Shown: positions 25,709 to 33,238 of the stretch, one piece after another
Layout: every line of letters begins with the position of its first letter
How positions within the stretch are numbered: position 1 is the first letter of the stretch
Assembly (NCBI RefSeq): GCF_000389965.1
Contig: NC_021191.1
Coordinates: 1,985,501-2,049,500, forward strand
DNA: 64,000 nucleotides
Reading direction: 5' to 3'
Origin: Actinoplanes sp. N902-109
GTDB lineage: Bacteria; Actinomycetota; Actinomycetes; Mycobacteriales; Micromonosporaceae
Translations under genes and position numbers: made by a program
Notes under the pieces: model-generated
The model's database searches: none
The model's input: only the letters and a program-made list of their open reading frames with translations
What the model was told of the DNA's origin: nothing

Positions 25709-27133
25709 TCAGACGTTGTAGTACATCTCGAACTCGTGCGGGGTCGGGCGGAGGCGGACCGGGTCGATCTCGTTGGTGCGCTTCCAGTCGATCCAGGTGG
25801 AGATGAGGTCGTCGGTGAAGACACCGCCGGCGGTGAGGAACTCGTGGTCGGCCTCGAGGGAGTTGAGGACGGCGTCGAGCGAGCCGGGGACCTGCTTGAC
25901 GGTGCCCCACTCCTCCGGCGGGAGGTCGTAGAGGTCCTTGTCGATCGGCGCCGGGGGCTCGATCTTGTTCTTGATGCCGTCGAGGCCCGCCATCATCTGG
26001 GCGGAGAACGCCAGGTAGGGGTTGCTCGACGGGTCCGGCACGCGGAACTCGACGCGCTTGGCCTTGGGGTTGCTGCCGGTCACCGGGATGCGGGTGCAGG
26101 CGGAGCGGTTGCGCTGCGAGTAGACCAGGTTGACCGGGGCCTCGTAACCGGGCACCAGGCGACGGTAGGAGTTGACCGTCGGGTTGGTGAACGCGAGCAG
26201 CGACGGGGCGTGGTGCAGCAGGCCGCCGATGTACCAGCGGGCGGTGTCCGAGAGGCCCGCGTAGCCGGTCTCGTCGTAGAACAGCGGCTCGCCGCCCAGC
26301 CAGAGGCTCTGGTGGGTGTGCATGCCGGAGCCGTTGTCACCGAAGAGCGGCTTCGGCATGAACGTGGCGGTCTTGCCGTGCTCCCAGGCGGTGTTCTTGA
26401 TGATGTACTTGAACATCTGCATCTGGTCGCCGGCGTGCAGCAGGGTCGAGAACTTGTAGTTGATCTCGGCCTGGCCGGCGGTGCCGACCTCGTGGTGCGA
26501 GCGCTCGACGGTGAAGCCGACGTCGATCAGCCGGCGGACCATGGCGTCGCGCAGGTCGGAGTAGTGGTCCAGCGGCGCGACGGGGAAGTAGCCACCCTTG
26601 TACGCCGTCTTGTAGCCGCGGTTGCCGCCCTCTTCCGCCTTGCCGGAGTTCCAGGCGCCCTCGATCGAGTCGATGTAGTAGAAGGCCTGGTGGGCGGAGG
26701 TCTCGTGGCGGATCGAGTCGAAGATGTAGAACTCCGCCTCGGCGCCGAAGTACGCCGTGTCGGCGATGCCGCTGGCGGCGAGGTAGGTCTCGGCCTTCTT
26801 CGCCACGTTGCGCGGGTCACGCGAGTAGGCCTCGCGGGTGAACGGGTCGTGGATGAAGAAGTTGAGGGCCAGGGTCTTCTGGATCCGGAACGGGTCGATG
26901 AAGGCCGTGGTGACGTCCGGCAGGAGCATCATGTCGGACTCGTGGATGGCCTGGAACCCGCGGATCGAGGATCCGTCGAAGGCGAGGCCGTCGGTGATGA
27001 CGCTGTCGTCGAATGACTCCACCGGCATGTTGAAGTGCTGCATCACGCCGGGAAGGTCACAGAACCGTACGTCGACGAACTTGACGTCCTCGTCTTTGAG
27101 GTATCGCAGGAGTTCCTCGGGATTGGCGAACAC
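25709..27133 (-). CDS. glnA: glutamine synthetase type I (GlnA1, adenylylatable)
   Basis: The main ammonia-assimilating GSI-beta enzyme, 474 residues from GTG 27133. It reads VKFVDVRFCDLPGVMQHFNMP at the start, as in other actinobacterial GlnA. The frame extends to GTG 27148, but AGGAGG lies between the two. Active-site segments are FGAEAEFYIFD, VERSHHEVGTAGQAEINY, FMPKPLFGDNGSGMHTH and NSYRRLVPGYEAPVNLVYSQRNRSA. The regulatory tyrosine is at about residue 402 (KDLYDLPPEE), the target of GlnE. A GlnR-type operator lies about 90-125 bp upstream. The gene converges with the oxidoreductase. Confidence 0.97.
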   Translation of the reverse strand: MFANPEELLRYLKDEDVKFVDVRFCDLPGVMQHFNMPVESFDDSVITDGLAFDGSSIRGFQAIHESDMMLLPDVTTAFIDPFRIQKTLALNFFIHDPFTREAYSRDPRNVAKKAETYLAASGIADTAYFGAEAEFYIFDSIRHETSAHQAFYYIDSIEGAWNSGKAEEGGNRGYKTAYKGGYFPVAPLDHYSDLRDAMVRRLIDVGFTVERSHHEVGTAGQAEINYKFSTLLHAGDQMQMFKYIIKNTAWEHGKTATFMPKPLFGDNGSGMHTHQSLWLGGEPLFYDETGYAGLSDTARWYIGGLLHHAPSLLAFTNPTVNSYRRLVPGYEAPVNLVYSQRNRSACTRIPVTGSNPKAKRVEFRVPDPSSNPYLAFSAQMMAGLDGIKNKIEPPAPIDKDLYDLPPEEWGTVKQVPGSLDAVLNSLEADHEFLTAGGVFTDDLISTWIDWKRTNEIDPVRLRPTPHEFEMYYNV

Positions 27134-27220
27134 ACGTCCTCCTGGCACAGGATTTCTTCGTACGCGAGGCGGCGTGGGCCGCCACGGTGGCTAGGCTGGT
27201 CGCGACGCTATGGGGTAGCC

Positions 27221-27258
27221 GTTGCCCAGGCGTATCCCTATTGTTTCCGTCGTGTTAC
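27221..27258 (-). promoter_or_regulatory. GlnR-type box upstream of glnA1
   Basis: On the minus strand the order is GTAAC-n6-GAAAC-n6-GATAC-n6-GCAAC. The first pair matches the actinobacterial GlnR a-site (GTnAC-n6-GaAAC) exactly. The second is a degenerate b-site at the expected six-base spacing. Position and orientation fit nitrogen-responsive control of glnA1. Confidence 0.72.
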
Positions 27259-27332
27259 GACGGCTGTGAAACGCGTAGGACCGATCCGACCCTAACGCCG
27301 GTCCCGCGGACGGAAGAGGAAAAGTCCCCGAC

Positions 27333-27338
27333 TACCCT
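27333..27338 (+). promoter_or_regulatory. candidate -10 element for a leaderless RDD gene
   Basis: TACCCT (TAnnnT) sits eight bases before the GTG start and no Shine-Dalgarno intervenes. Confidence 0.4.
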
Positions 27339-27346
27339 CATCTTCT

Positions 27347-27745
27347 GTGGCGACCCGCACCGGTGACAAGTTCGATCCTGCCCAGTTGCACCAGGGCGGG
27401 TTCGGCCGGCGCCTTGCCGCCCTGCTCATCGACTGGGCGCTGTGCATGGTGCTCGCCTCGGTCTATGCCGATCCCCGGGTGACCCCCTGGCCGCCGGTGC
27501 TGCTGCTGGTCCTGGTCAACACCGTCTTCATCGGCCTGTTCGGACAGACCCCCGGCATGTGGCTGGCCCGGCTGCGCTGCATCTCGTACGAGGACGGCGG
27601 CGCAATCGGTCTGGGCCGGGCGCTGCTGCGCGGGGTCCTGCTGGGGCTGTTCATCCCCGCCCTGATCATGGACGCGCAGCAGCGCGGCCTGCACGACCGC
27701 GCAGCCGGCTCGATCGTCGTCCGGCTCCCTCGCGCCGACGGGTGA
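27347..27745 (+). CDS. RDD-family membrane protein
   Basis: A 132-residue protein with three or four membrane helices. The RDD signature appears as GFGRRLAALLIDWALCMVL near residues 18-36 and again as QRGLHDRAAGSIVV near the C-terminus, with QTPGMWLARLR between. GTG 27347 has no ribosome-binding site. In actinobacteria an RDD gene next to glnA1 and the DUF4191-lipA-lipB group is a recurring arrangement as I remember it. Transport of small ions or osmolytes has been suggested for RDD proteins; the role here is unknown. Confidence 0.85.
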   Translation: MATRTGDKFDPAQLHQGGFGRRLAALLIDWALCMVLASVYADPRVTPWPPVLLLVLVNTVFIGLFGQTPGMWLARLRCISYEDGGAIGLGRALLRGVLLGLFIPALIMDAQQRGLHDRAAGSIVVRLPRADG

Positions 27746-27852
27746 CCGCAGCTATCCACAGCGGCATCACCACCACCCGGAAAACGGCGAGCGAAGCGGT
27801 CCGCTGGTGACCTGTCGTCCCGGCGTGACCTCATGCATGACGGCGGTGCGGT

Positions 27853-28728
27853 TCATGCGATCATCGGCAGTTGGGCGGCCGGGTCGCGGTGCAGGCGGGC
27901 GGCGTCGGCGCTGGGCGGCAGGCCGAACATGCGGCGGTACTCGCGGCTGAACTGGGAGGGGCTTTCGTAGCCCACGGCGTAACCGACCGCTGCGACGTCG
28001 TGCGGGTCGGCGATCAGCCGGGCCCGGGCCTCCTGGAGGCGGATCTGCTTCTTGTATTGGATCGGCGTCAGGGTGGTGACCGCGCGGAAATGGCGGTGGA
28101 ATGACGTGACGCTCATGCCGGCGATGCGGGCGGCGTCCTCCACCCGGAACAAGTCGGCGTAATTGCGGCGGATCCAGCGGATGGCACGGCTGATCTGCGC
28201 GAGGCTGCTGTCGGCCAGGCCGATCTGGCGGACCATGGCCCCCTGTTCGCCGGTGATGAGACGCCAGACGATTTCCTTTTCGTACGCGGGCGCGAGCACC
28301 GGGATGGCGGCGGGCTCGTCGAGCAGGCGCACCAGTCGTACGACAGCATCGAGCAGGTTGTCCGGCGCCCGGCTGACCGCGACGGCCGGACCGGTCGGCG
28401 GGCTCGCCGGTGGGGTGGTCTCCAGCAGCAGGTCAGCGATGAGCGCCGGGCGCAGCCGCAGGCCGACGACCGCGTACGGGGCGGCCGTGACGTGCGCGAC
28501 CACCGGCAGCTCGGCCGAGACGACGAGGTATTCGCCCGCGCCGTAATGGAACTCGGTGTCGCCCAGGATCGTGCGCTTGCGACCCTGCGCCACCAGCGCG
28601 AACACCGGGTCGGAGACGGCCGGCATGGGTGCGGTCTCCACTGCCGACGTGGTGATCCCGATGGCCGGCAGCAATTCCTGACCGGCATGCCGGTTCATCA
28701 GGCTCTGCAGCTCAAGGAGCGCGCTCAT
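27853..28728 (-). CDS. AraC-family transcriptional regulator (AraC_N type)
   Basis: A 291-residue regulator from ATG 28728 (MSALLELQSLMNRHAG). The N-terminal effector half (PVFALVAQGRKRTILGDTEFHYGAGEYLVVSAELPV) matches the AraC_N group, which is common beside aldo-keto reductase and alcohol dehydrogenase genes. The C-terminus has two helix-turn-helix motifs: RVEDAARIAGMSVTSFHRHFRAVT and DVAAVGYAVGYESPSQFSREYRRMFG. It is divergent from an aldo-keto reductase. A 16-bp perfect palindrome starts 11 bp before its ATG and is a good operator candidate. Confidence 0.9.
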   Translation of the reverse strand: MSALLELQSLMNRHAGQELLPAIGITTSAVETAPMPAVSDPVFALVAQGRKRTILGDTEFHYGAGEYLVVSAELPVVAHVTAAPYAVVGLRLRPALIADLLLETTPPASPPTGPAVAVSRAPDNLLDAVVRLVRLLDEPAAIPVLAPAYEKEIVWRLITGEQGAMVRQIGLADSSLAQISRAIRWIRRNYADLFRVEDAARIAGMSVTSFHRHFRAVTTLTPIQYKKQIRLQEARARLIADPHDVAAVGYAVGYESPSQFSREYRRMFGLPPSADAARLHRDPAAQLPMIA

Positions 28729-28738
28729 CCGCCTGATG

Positions 28739-28754
28739 CTGCCAATGTTGGCAG
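28739..28754. promoter_or_regulatory. 16-bp palindrome in the AraC/AKR intergenic region
   Basis: CTGCCAATGTTGGCAG is a perfect dyad (7-bp arms, TG centre) between the divergent AraC-type regulator and aldo-keto reductase genes. It is close to the regulator's own start, suggesting autoregulation and control of the reductase. Confidence 0.55.
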
Positions 28755-28819
28755 GATCAGGCAAGCTAACGGCAGCATCTTTCTACCTTTTCGTACGGTT
28801 CCAGCGCTGTACTTGAGCC

Positions 28820-29899
28820 ATGCCACTCGACAATTACGTGTCCCTGGGCCGCTCCGCACTGCGGGTCAGCCCGTTCACCCTCGGCGCCATGACATTCGGC
28901 GAGGACAGCGGCTGGGGCTGCTCGCCCGAGGAAGCCGGCGCGATGATGGACGAGTATCTCGCCCGCGGCGGCAACGTCATCGACACCGCGAACATCTACA
29001 CCAACGGCCATTCCGAGAAAATCATCGGTGACTATCTTGCCGCGCGCCCCGGGCTGCGCGACCGGCTGATCATCAGCACCAAGTTCGTCTGCAACCTCTT
29101 CCCGGGCGACCCGAACGGTGGCGGCGCCGGACGCAAGGCCATCGTCAAGCAGGCCGAGGAATCGTTGCGCCGCCTGCAAACGGACTACCTCGACCTTTAT
29201 TGGGTGCACCAATGGGACCGGACGGCGCCGATCGACGAAACCATGCGGGCACTGGACGACCTCGTCACCGCCGGGAAGATCCGCTATATCGGCCTGTCCG
29301 ACCTGCCGGCCTGGAAAGTCACCGAGGCGCAGCTGATCGCCGACTTCCGCGGCTGGAACCCGGCCATCGCCCTGCAGGCCGAATACTCGCTGCTCGCCCG
29401 GACCGTCGAGAACGAACACGTCGCAATGGCGCGCCATCTGGGTTTGGGCATCATGCCGTGGAGCCCGCTGCGCAACGGATTCCTGTCCGGCAAGTTCTCC
29501 CGTACGAGGAAGGGCCCGGTCGACGCCACGCGCACGGCAATGACCGGGGAACCCGCCGACAGCGACTACGACGTGATCGACGTTCTGGAAACGGTGGCCG
29601 CCGAGGTCGGGGTCAGCCCGGCTGCCGCGGCATTGAGCTGGGTGCAGAACCGGCCGGGCGTCACGTCCACGCTCATCGGCGCGCGGCGGCTGGCGCAGCT
29701 GAAGGACAACCTCGACGCCATCGACGTCCGGCTCACGGCCGACCAGACCGCCGCCCTCGACAAGGTTTCCGCGCCGCCGCTGAGTTTTCCCGCGGCATAC
29801 GAGACATTGGCCCGCGACCTGATGTTCGGCGGCGCGACCGTCGACGGGGTGGCCTCGGAGATGTCGCCGCTGCTGGGCTCGGGTTCCGTCCGCTACTGA
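28820..29899 (+). CDS. aldo/keto reductase
   Basis: A 359-residue NADPH-dependent reductase of the YakC/Tas-like group. It has LGRSALRVSPFTLGAMTFGE, the catalytic-region GGNVIDTANIYTNGHSE (Asp and Tyr), LDLYWVHQWDRTAPIDETMRALDDLV, GLSDLPAWKV and the coenzyme-binding STLIGARRLAQLKDNLDAIDV near the C-terminus. It is controlled, by position, by the divergent AraC-family regulator. The physiological carbonyl substrate is unknown. Confidence 0.9.
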   Translation: MPLDNYVSLGRSALRVSPFTLGAMTFGEDSGWGCSPEEAGAMMDEYLARGGNVIDTANIYTNGHSEKIIGDYLAARPGLRDRLIISTKFVCNLFPGDPNGGGAGRKAIVKQAEESLRRLQTDYLDLYWVHQWDRTAPIDETMRALDDLVTAGKIRYIGLSDLPAWKVTEAQLIADFRGWNPAIALQAEYSLLARTVENEHVAMARHLGLGIMPWSPLRNGFLSGKFSRTRKGPVDATRTAMTGEPADSDYDVIDVLETVAAEVGVSPAAAALSWVQNRPGVTSTLIGARRLAQLKDNLDAIDVRLTADQTAALDKVSAPPLSFPAAYETLARDLMFGGATVDGVASEMSPLLGSGSVRY

Positions 29900-29914
29900 G
29901 GGCGCCGTGCCCTC
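29898..29914 (+). terminator. short hairpin at the AKR stop codon
   Basis: GAGGGC-GCCGT-GCCCTC overlaps the stop codon. It is short and only weakly supported as a terminator. Confidence 0.35.
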
Positions 29915-29983
29915 CATCAGGCCGTTGTCGACGGCGCCTGGGTCTGTCCGGACCGGGCCGCTGTCATAGGTGCGCGGTCTGCC

Positions 29984-30155
29984 CCGGTCGGACCGTCGTG
30001 GTGGGTGCGGGGTTGACCGGTCGGGCCGTCGTGGTGGGCGCGGGGTTTGCCTTGGGCTGGCCGCTGCGTGGTGGGTGCGTGGCCTTCGGGCGGCCGGGCT
30101 GGCGTCGTACGGGCTGGCGTCGTACGGGCTGACGTCGTACGGGCTGGTGTCGTAC
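29984..30155. repeat. tandem 33-bp and 15-bp repeats in intergenic DNA
   Basis: The roughly 310-bp gap between the AKR gene and the DUF4191 gene has no credible gene. It holds two 33-bp units starting CCGGTCGG (29984-30016, 30017-30049; four or five differences). Further on are four 15-bp units of the form GGGCTGGCGTCGTAC (30096-30155), with single changes in units three and four. Confidence 0.8.
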
Positions 30156-30167
30156 GGGAAAAGGAAG

Positions 30168-30196
30168 CGGCGGCCACGCAGGAAGCGTGACCGCCG
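30168..30196 (-). terminator. terminator of the DUF4191 gene
   Basis: CGGCGG-C-CACGC pairs with GCGTG-A-CCGCCG around an AGGAA loop. On the minus strand the hairpin is followed by a T-rich run (CTTCCTTTTCCC). It lies 13 bp past the stop. Confidence 0.7.
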
Positions 30197-30209
30197 TCCG
30201 GGAAGCCGA

Positions 30210-30902
30210 TCAGCGCGGGCGCTGCTGGCGGAACGCGCCCTTGGAGGGCCGCATGTTCTTGGGGATGGCGCCCTTGGGCATCTGCGGGCGGGACATCAGC
30301 GCGCCCAGGCGCTTGTCCAGCGAGTTGACGTCCTTGCCGGTGAGGTTGCGCGGCAGCCGCATCATCGTGGTGCGCAGCTTGCGGATCGGGAGGTCGCCGT
30401 CCTCATTGCCGATCACGTAGTCGTACATCGGGGCGTTGCCGATGACCTTGGAGAGGCGGCGCTTCTCCTGGCTCATCAGGCTGCGCACCCGCTGCGGCTG
30501 ACCCTCACCCAGCAGGATCACGCCGGGCCGGCCGATCACCACGTGCACCATGTCGAACTGGGTGGTCGAGCTGGCCGCCGGGCGCACCCGCCAGTCGCCG
30601 CGCATGTTCTCCATGATCGAGGCGGCGGCGCCGGGCTGGCCCTCCGCGGCGTTCATCATGGCCGCGTTGGACCGCAGGTTGAGCACGATCAGAGCGCCCA
30701 GCAGCGCGACCATGACCCCGATCGGGATCCACACCCACCCCAGGCCGAGCAGCAGGAGAAGCACCGCCACGGCGAGCGGGATCAGCACCGCCGCGATGAC
30801 CAGCGGGACGAACCACTTGTCCTGCCGCGCCGTGAAAGCGAACACCTGGCCGATCTGCTTCAGGCGCTCACCGCGCGGCACCTTCTCCTGGGGTTTTGCC
30901 AT
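30210..30902 (-). CDS. DUF4191 membrane protein
   Basis: A 230-residue protein with two adjacent membrane helices (about residues 30-75: WFVPLVIAAVLIPLAVAVLLL and VWIPIGVMVALLGALIVLNL) and a basic soluble C-terminus (RVRSLMSQEKRRLSKVIGNAPMYDYVIGNEDGDLPIRKLRTTMMRLPRNLTGKDV in outline). This is the DUF4191 pattern. The family is actinobacterial and usually sits beside lipA and lipB; here it precedes lipA on the same strand, separated by 1.3 kb of repeat DNA. Function is unknown. Confidence 0.87.
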   Translation of the reverse strand: MAKPQEKVPRGERLKQIGQVFAFTARQDKWFVPLVIAAVLIPLAVAVLLLLLGLGWVWIPIGVMVALLGALIVLNLRSNAAMMNAAEGQPGAAASIMENMRGDWRVRPAASSTTQFDMVHVVIGRPGVILLGEGQPQRVRSLMSQEKRRLSKVIGNAPMYDYVIGNEDGDLPIRKLRTTMMRLPRNLTGKDVNSLDKRLGALMSRPQMPKGAIPKNMRPSKGAFRQQRPR

Positions 30903-31164
30903 ACCCGAAAGTGTAAGGGTCGGCGCGCTGCCCCAGCGGCGGGGGAGGCTCGCCGAGGCCCCGCGGCAGCACCGGTCAGACGGGCATCAACCGGCCGGTC
31001 GGGCTCATCGATTGAGCGGCGCTCCGCGGATCGTGACGGCGGGGTTGAGATCGAGTCGCGCGCGTATCGCCCGAGGCGCGTCCGGGCGTCGTGGGCGGGA
31101 TCCGGTGCCCGGGGCGTGCGGCGCCTGAGGCACGCGGTGCCCGGGGCGTGCGGCGCCTGAGGGC

Positions 31165-31410
31165 GTGCGGTGCCTGAGGCGTGCGGTGCCTGAGGCGTGC
31201 GGTGCCTGAGGCGTGCGGTGCCTGAGGCGTGCGGTGGCCGGGGGTGCGGATGGCGTGCGATGCCTGAGGGTGTGCGGTGGCCGGGGGTGCGGACGGGCGT
31301 GCGATGCCTGAGACGTGCGGTGGCCGGGAGTGCGGAAGAGCCTGCGGCGCCCGGGGCGTGCGGAAGGACGTGCGGCGCCTGAGGCGTGCGGTTGGCGGGG
31401 CGTGCGGAGA
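31165..31410. repeat. 16-bp GTGCGGTGCCTGAGGC minisatellite
   Basis: Four perfect tandem copies of GTGCGGTGCCTGAGGC occupy 31165-31228. Degenerate copies (GTGCGGTGGCCGGGG and similar) continue to about 31410 and begin before it near 31100. Confidence 0.85.
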
Positions 31411-31423
31411 CTCGGCGCCGGGT

Positions 31424-31447
31424 TAGTGACCAACAAGTTGGTTACTA
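31424..31447. promoter_or_regulatory. 24-bp operator-like palindrome
   Basis: TAGTGACCAAC-AA-GTTGGTTACTA is a dyad with 11-bp arms and one mismatch. It is AT-rich relative to its surroundings. It resembles binding sites of winged-helix or TetR-type repressors, yet no regulator gene lies next to it. Confidence 0.5.
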
Positions 31448-31533
31448 GGGCAGGCTTTGGAGCGGTCCTCAAAACGGTGGAACAGGCGTCGAACGCGGGC
31501 GCGCGCACGGCGGGGTGTCAGCGGGCCGCGATG

Positions 31534-31685
31534 AGAAGGCGGCCGCTCGCGGTCAAGGGCTGCCCCCTTGCGGCGGGACCGCTGTTGCCCGGTCCCCGTG
31601 AACAGCTGTGAGGAGGAGGCTGCTCGTGGTGAAGGGCTGCCCCCTGCGGCGAGACCGCTGTTGCCCAGTCCCCATGAACAGCTGT
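31534..31685. repeat. tandem duplication of about 75 bp
   Basis: Two copies (about 31534-31609 and 31612-31685) share GGGCTGCCCCC, GACCGCTGTTGCCC and GAACAGCTGT in the same order, with scattered substitutions. Confidence 0.75.
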
Positions 31686-32182
31686 CTCGCGCCGTGACCA
31701 ACTCCTCCGGCGAGAACGAGTGCTAGTCATGGGGAGGGCCTCTCGCGGCAAGCAGCGGTTCTTGACGGCAAGAGACGATTGCTCACCGCGAGTACGCGAG
31801 GGGGCGATCGCGGCAAAGCGCCGTTGTTCGATCGCGGCCGGATCGGTCAGGACGCATTGGCCGGCTCCCACACCCGGGCGGCTGGCGGTGCGCACGAAGA
31901 TTGGTTACGGGCAGGGGCGTGAGCAAGCAGCTGCTCGGGCTGAGGGCAGTACGTTGACCACGGCGAGGGCCGCAGTGCTTCCGGCCCGGAAGAAGCGGAC
32001 CCAAAGATCAAGACAACGTCAAGCCCTTGCCTGGCGAGTGCACCAGCCCCCGAGGGGCGAGCCCGGAACCCCTCAAGCGAAGCCATAGGCAACCACGAGC
32101 CCCAAAGGCGTCAGCCGCCCAGGAAGCGTGAGCGGCAGACGCCAGCCGGTCAGGGGAGGAAAGGCGCGGAGTGGACGGCAGG

Positions 32183-33106
32183 TCAGCCCCGCGCGGCGAG
32201 GGCCTGCTGGTAGAGGCGGCCGGCGCGGTAGGAGGAGCGGACCAGCGGGCCGGACATGACGCCGGCGAAGCCGATGGTTTCGGCCTCCTCGCGGAGCTCG
32301 ATGAATTCCTCGGGCTTGACCCAGCGCTCGACCGGGTGGTGGCGCGGGGTGGGCCGGAGGTACTGCGTGATGGTGATGAGCTCACAGCCGGCGTTGTGCA
32401 GGTCGCGCAGGGCCTGAGAAACCTCGGCGCGCTCCTCGCCCATGCCGAGGATCAGGTTGCTCTTGGTCACCAGACCGGCCGCGCGGGCCTGGGTGATGAC
32501 GTCGAGCGAGCGTTCGTAGCGGAAGCCGGGGCGGATGCGCTTGAAGATGCGGGGGACCGTCTCGACGTTGTGCGCGAGGACCTCGGGTGCGGCGCCGAAG
32601 ACCTCGGCGAGCTGCTCGGGGTCGGCGTTGAAGTCGGGGATCAGCAGCTCGACGCCGCAGCCGGGCTGGAGCTTGTGGATCTGGCGGACGGTCTCCGCGT
32701 ACAGCCAGGCGCCGCCGTCGGGCAGGTCGTCGCGGGCGACGCCGGTGACGGTGGCGTAGCGCAGGCCCATGGTGGCGACCGACTCACCGACCCGGCGGGG
32801 CTCGTCGGCGTCGAACTCGGCCGGCTTGCCGGTGTCGATCTGGCAGAAGTCGCAGCGGCGGGTGCACTGGTCACCGCCGATGAGGAAGGTGGCCTCGCGG
32901 TCTTCCCAGCATTCGTAGATGTTGGGGCAGCCGGCCTCCTGGCAGACCGTGTGCAGGCCTTCCTTTTGCACGAGGCCCCGCATGTGCGTGTATTCGGGGC
33001 CCATCTTGGCCTTGACTTTGATCCACGGCGGCTTCCGCTCGATGGGAGTTTCGGCGTTGCGCGCCTCGATGCGCAGCATGCGGCGGCCCTCGGGAGCAAT
33101 AGTCAC
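32183..33106 (-). CDS. lipA: lipoyl synthase
   Basis: LipA inserts two sulfurs into octanoyl groups on carrier domains. The 307-residue protein has both iron-sulfur cluster motifs: the auxiliary CQEAGCPNIYEC (CX4CX5C) and the radical-SAM CTRRCDFC (CX3CX2C). NVETVPRIFKRIRPGFRYERSL and TITQYLRPTPRHHPVERWVKPEEF are also family segments. GTG 33106 has no ribosome-binding site but TAATCT sits seven bases upstream, so a leaderless message is likely. It acts with LipB (34.9 kb) on the lipoyl domains of SucB (40.4 kb) and GcvH. Confidence 0.97.
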   Translation of the reverse strand: MTIAPEGRRMLRIEARNAETPIERKPPWIKVKAKMGPEYTHMRGLVQKEGLHTVCQEAGCPNIYECWEDREATFLIGGDQCTRRCDFCQIDTGKPAEFDADEPRRVGESVATMGLRYATVTGVARDDLPDGGAWLYAETVRQIHKLQPGCGVELLIPDFNADPEQLAEVFGAAPEVLAHNVETVPRIFKRIRPGFRYERSLDVITQARAAGLVTKSNLILGMGEERAEVSQALRDLHNAGCELITITQYLRPTPRHHPVERWVKPEEFIELREEAETIGFAGVMSGPLVRSSYRAGRLYQQALAARG

Positions 33107-33113
33107 GTTGTTG

Positions 33114-33119
33114 AGATTA
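33114..33119 (-). promoter_or_regulatory. -10 element for leaderless lipA
   Basis: On the minus strand TAATCT lies seven bases before the lipA GTG, with no Shine-Dalgarno between. The -35 region is not obvious. Confidence 0.5.
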
Positions 33120-33238
33120 CGCCGGAAGCTTGATCAACTTGAGCAGGGGCGACGAGGCTCACGTGAACTGGAGTGTGAGGGCGCTCACGTCCGGTCGATA
33201 AATATCTCGCGAACACTTCTGTCCCACTGTTAACGTGC

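Larger units (their letters stand above)
30903..32182. other. 1.28-kb gene-poor, repeat-rich spacer
   Basis: No open frame in this stretch has a convincing protein. Frames on both strands are repeat-derived or lack a ribosome-binding site and family features. It contains 16-bp minisatellite repeats (31165-31410), a 24-bp palindrome (31424-31447), a 75-bp tandem duplication (31534-31685) and many short GC-rich variants of GGCGATCGCGGC. It separates DUF4191 from lipA, genes usually closer together, so repeat growth or decayed insertion is plausible. Confidence 0.7.

Noticed and set aside
31005..31508. Minus-strand frame of 167 residues, His/Arg/Pro-rich
   Set aside because: It is a translation of the 16-bp minisatellite; no start signal or homology is visible.
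31720..32088. Plus-strand frame of 122 residues
   Set aside because: Basic composition, no ribosome-binding site, and it lies in degenerate repeat DNA.
30903..32182. Insertion sequence or prophage remnant
   Set aside because: No transposase or integrase fragment and no clear terminal inverted repeats were found, although decay beyond recognition cannot be excluded.
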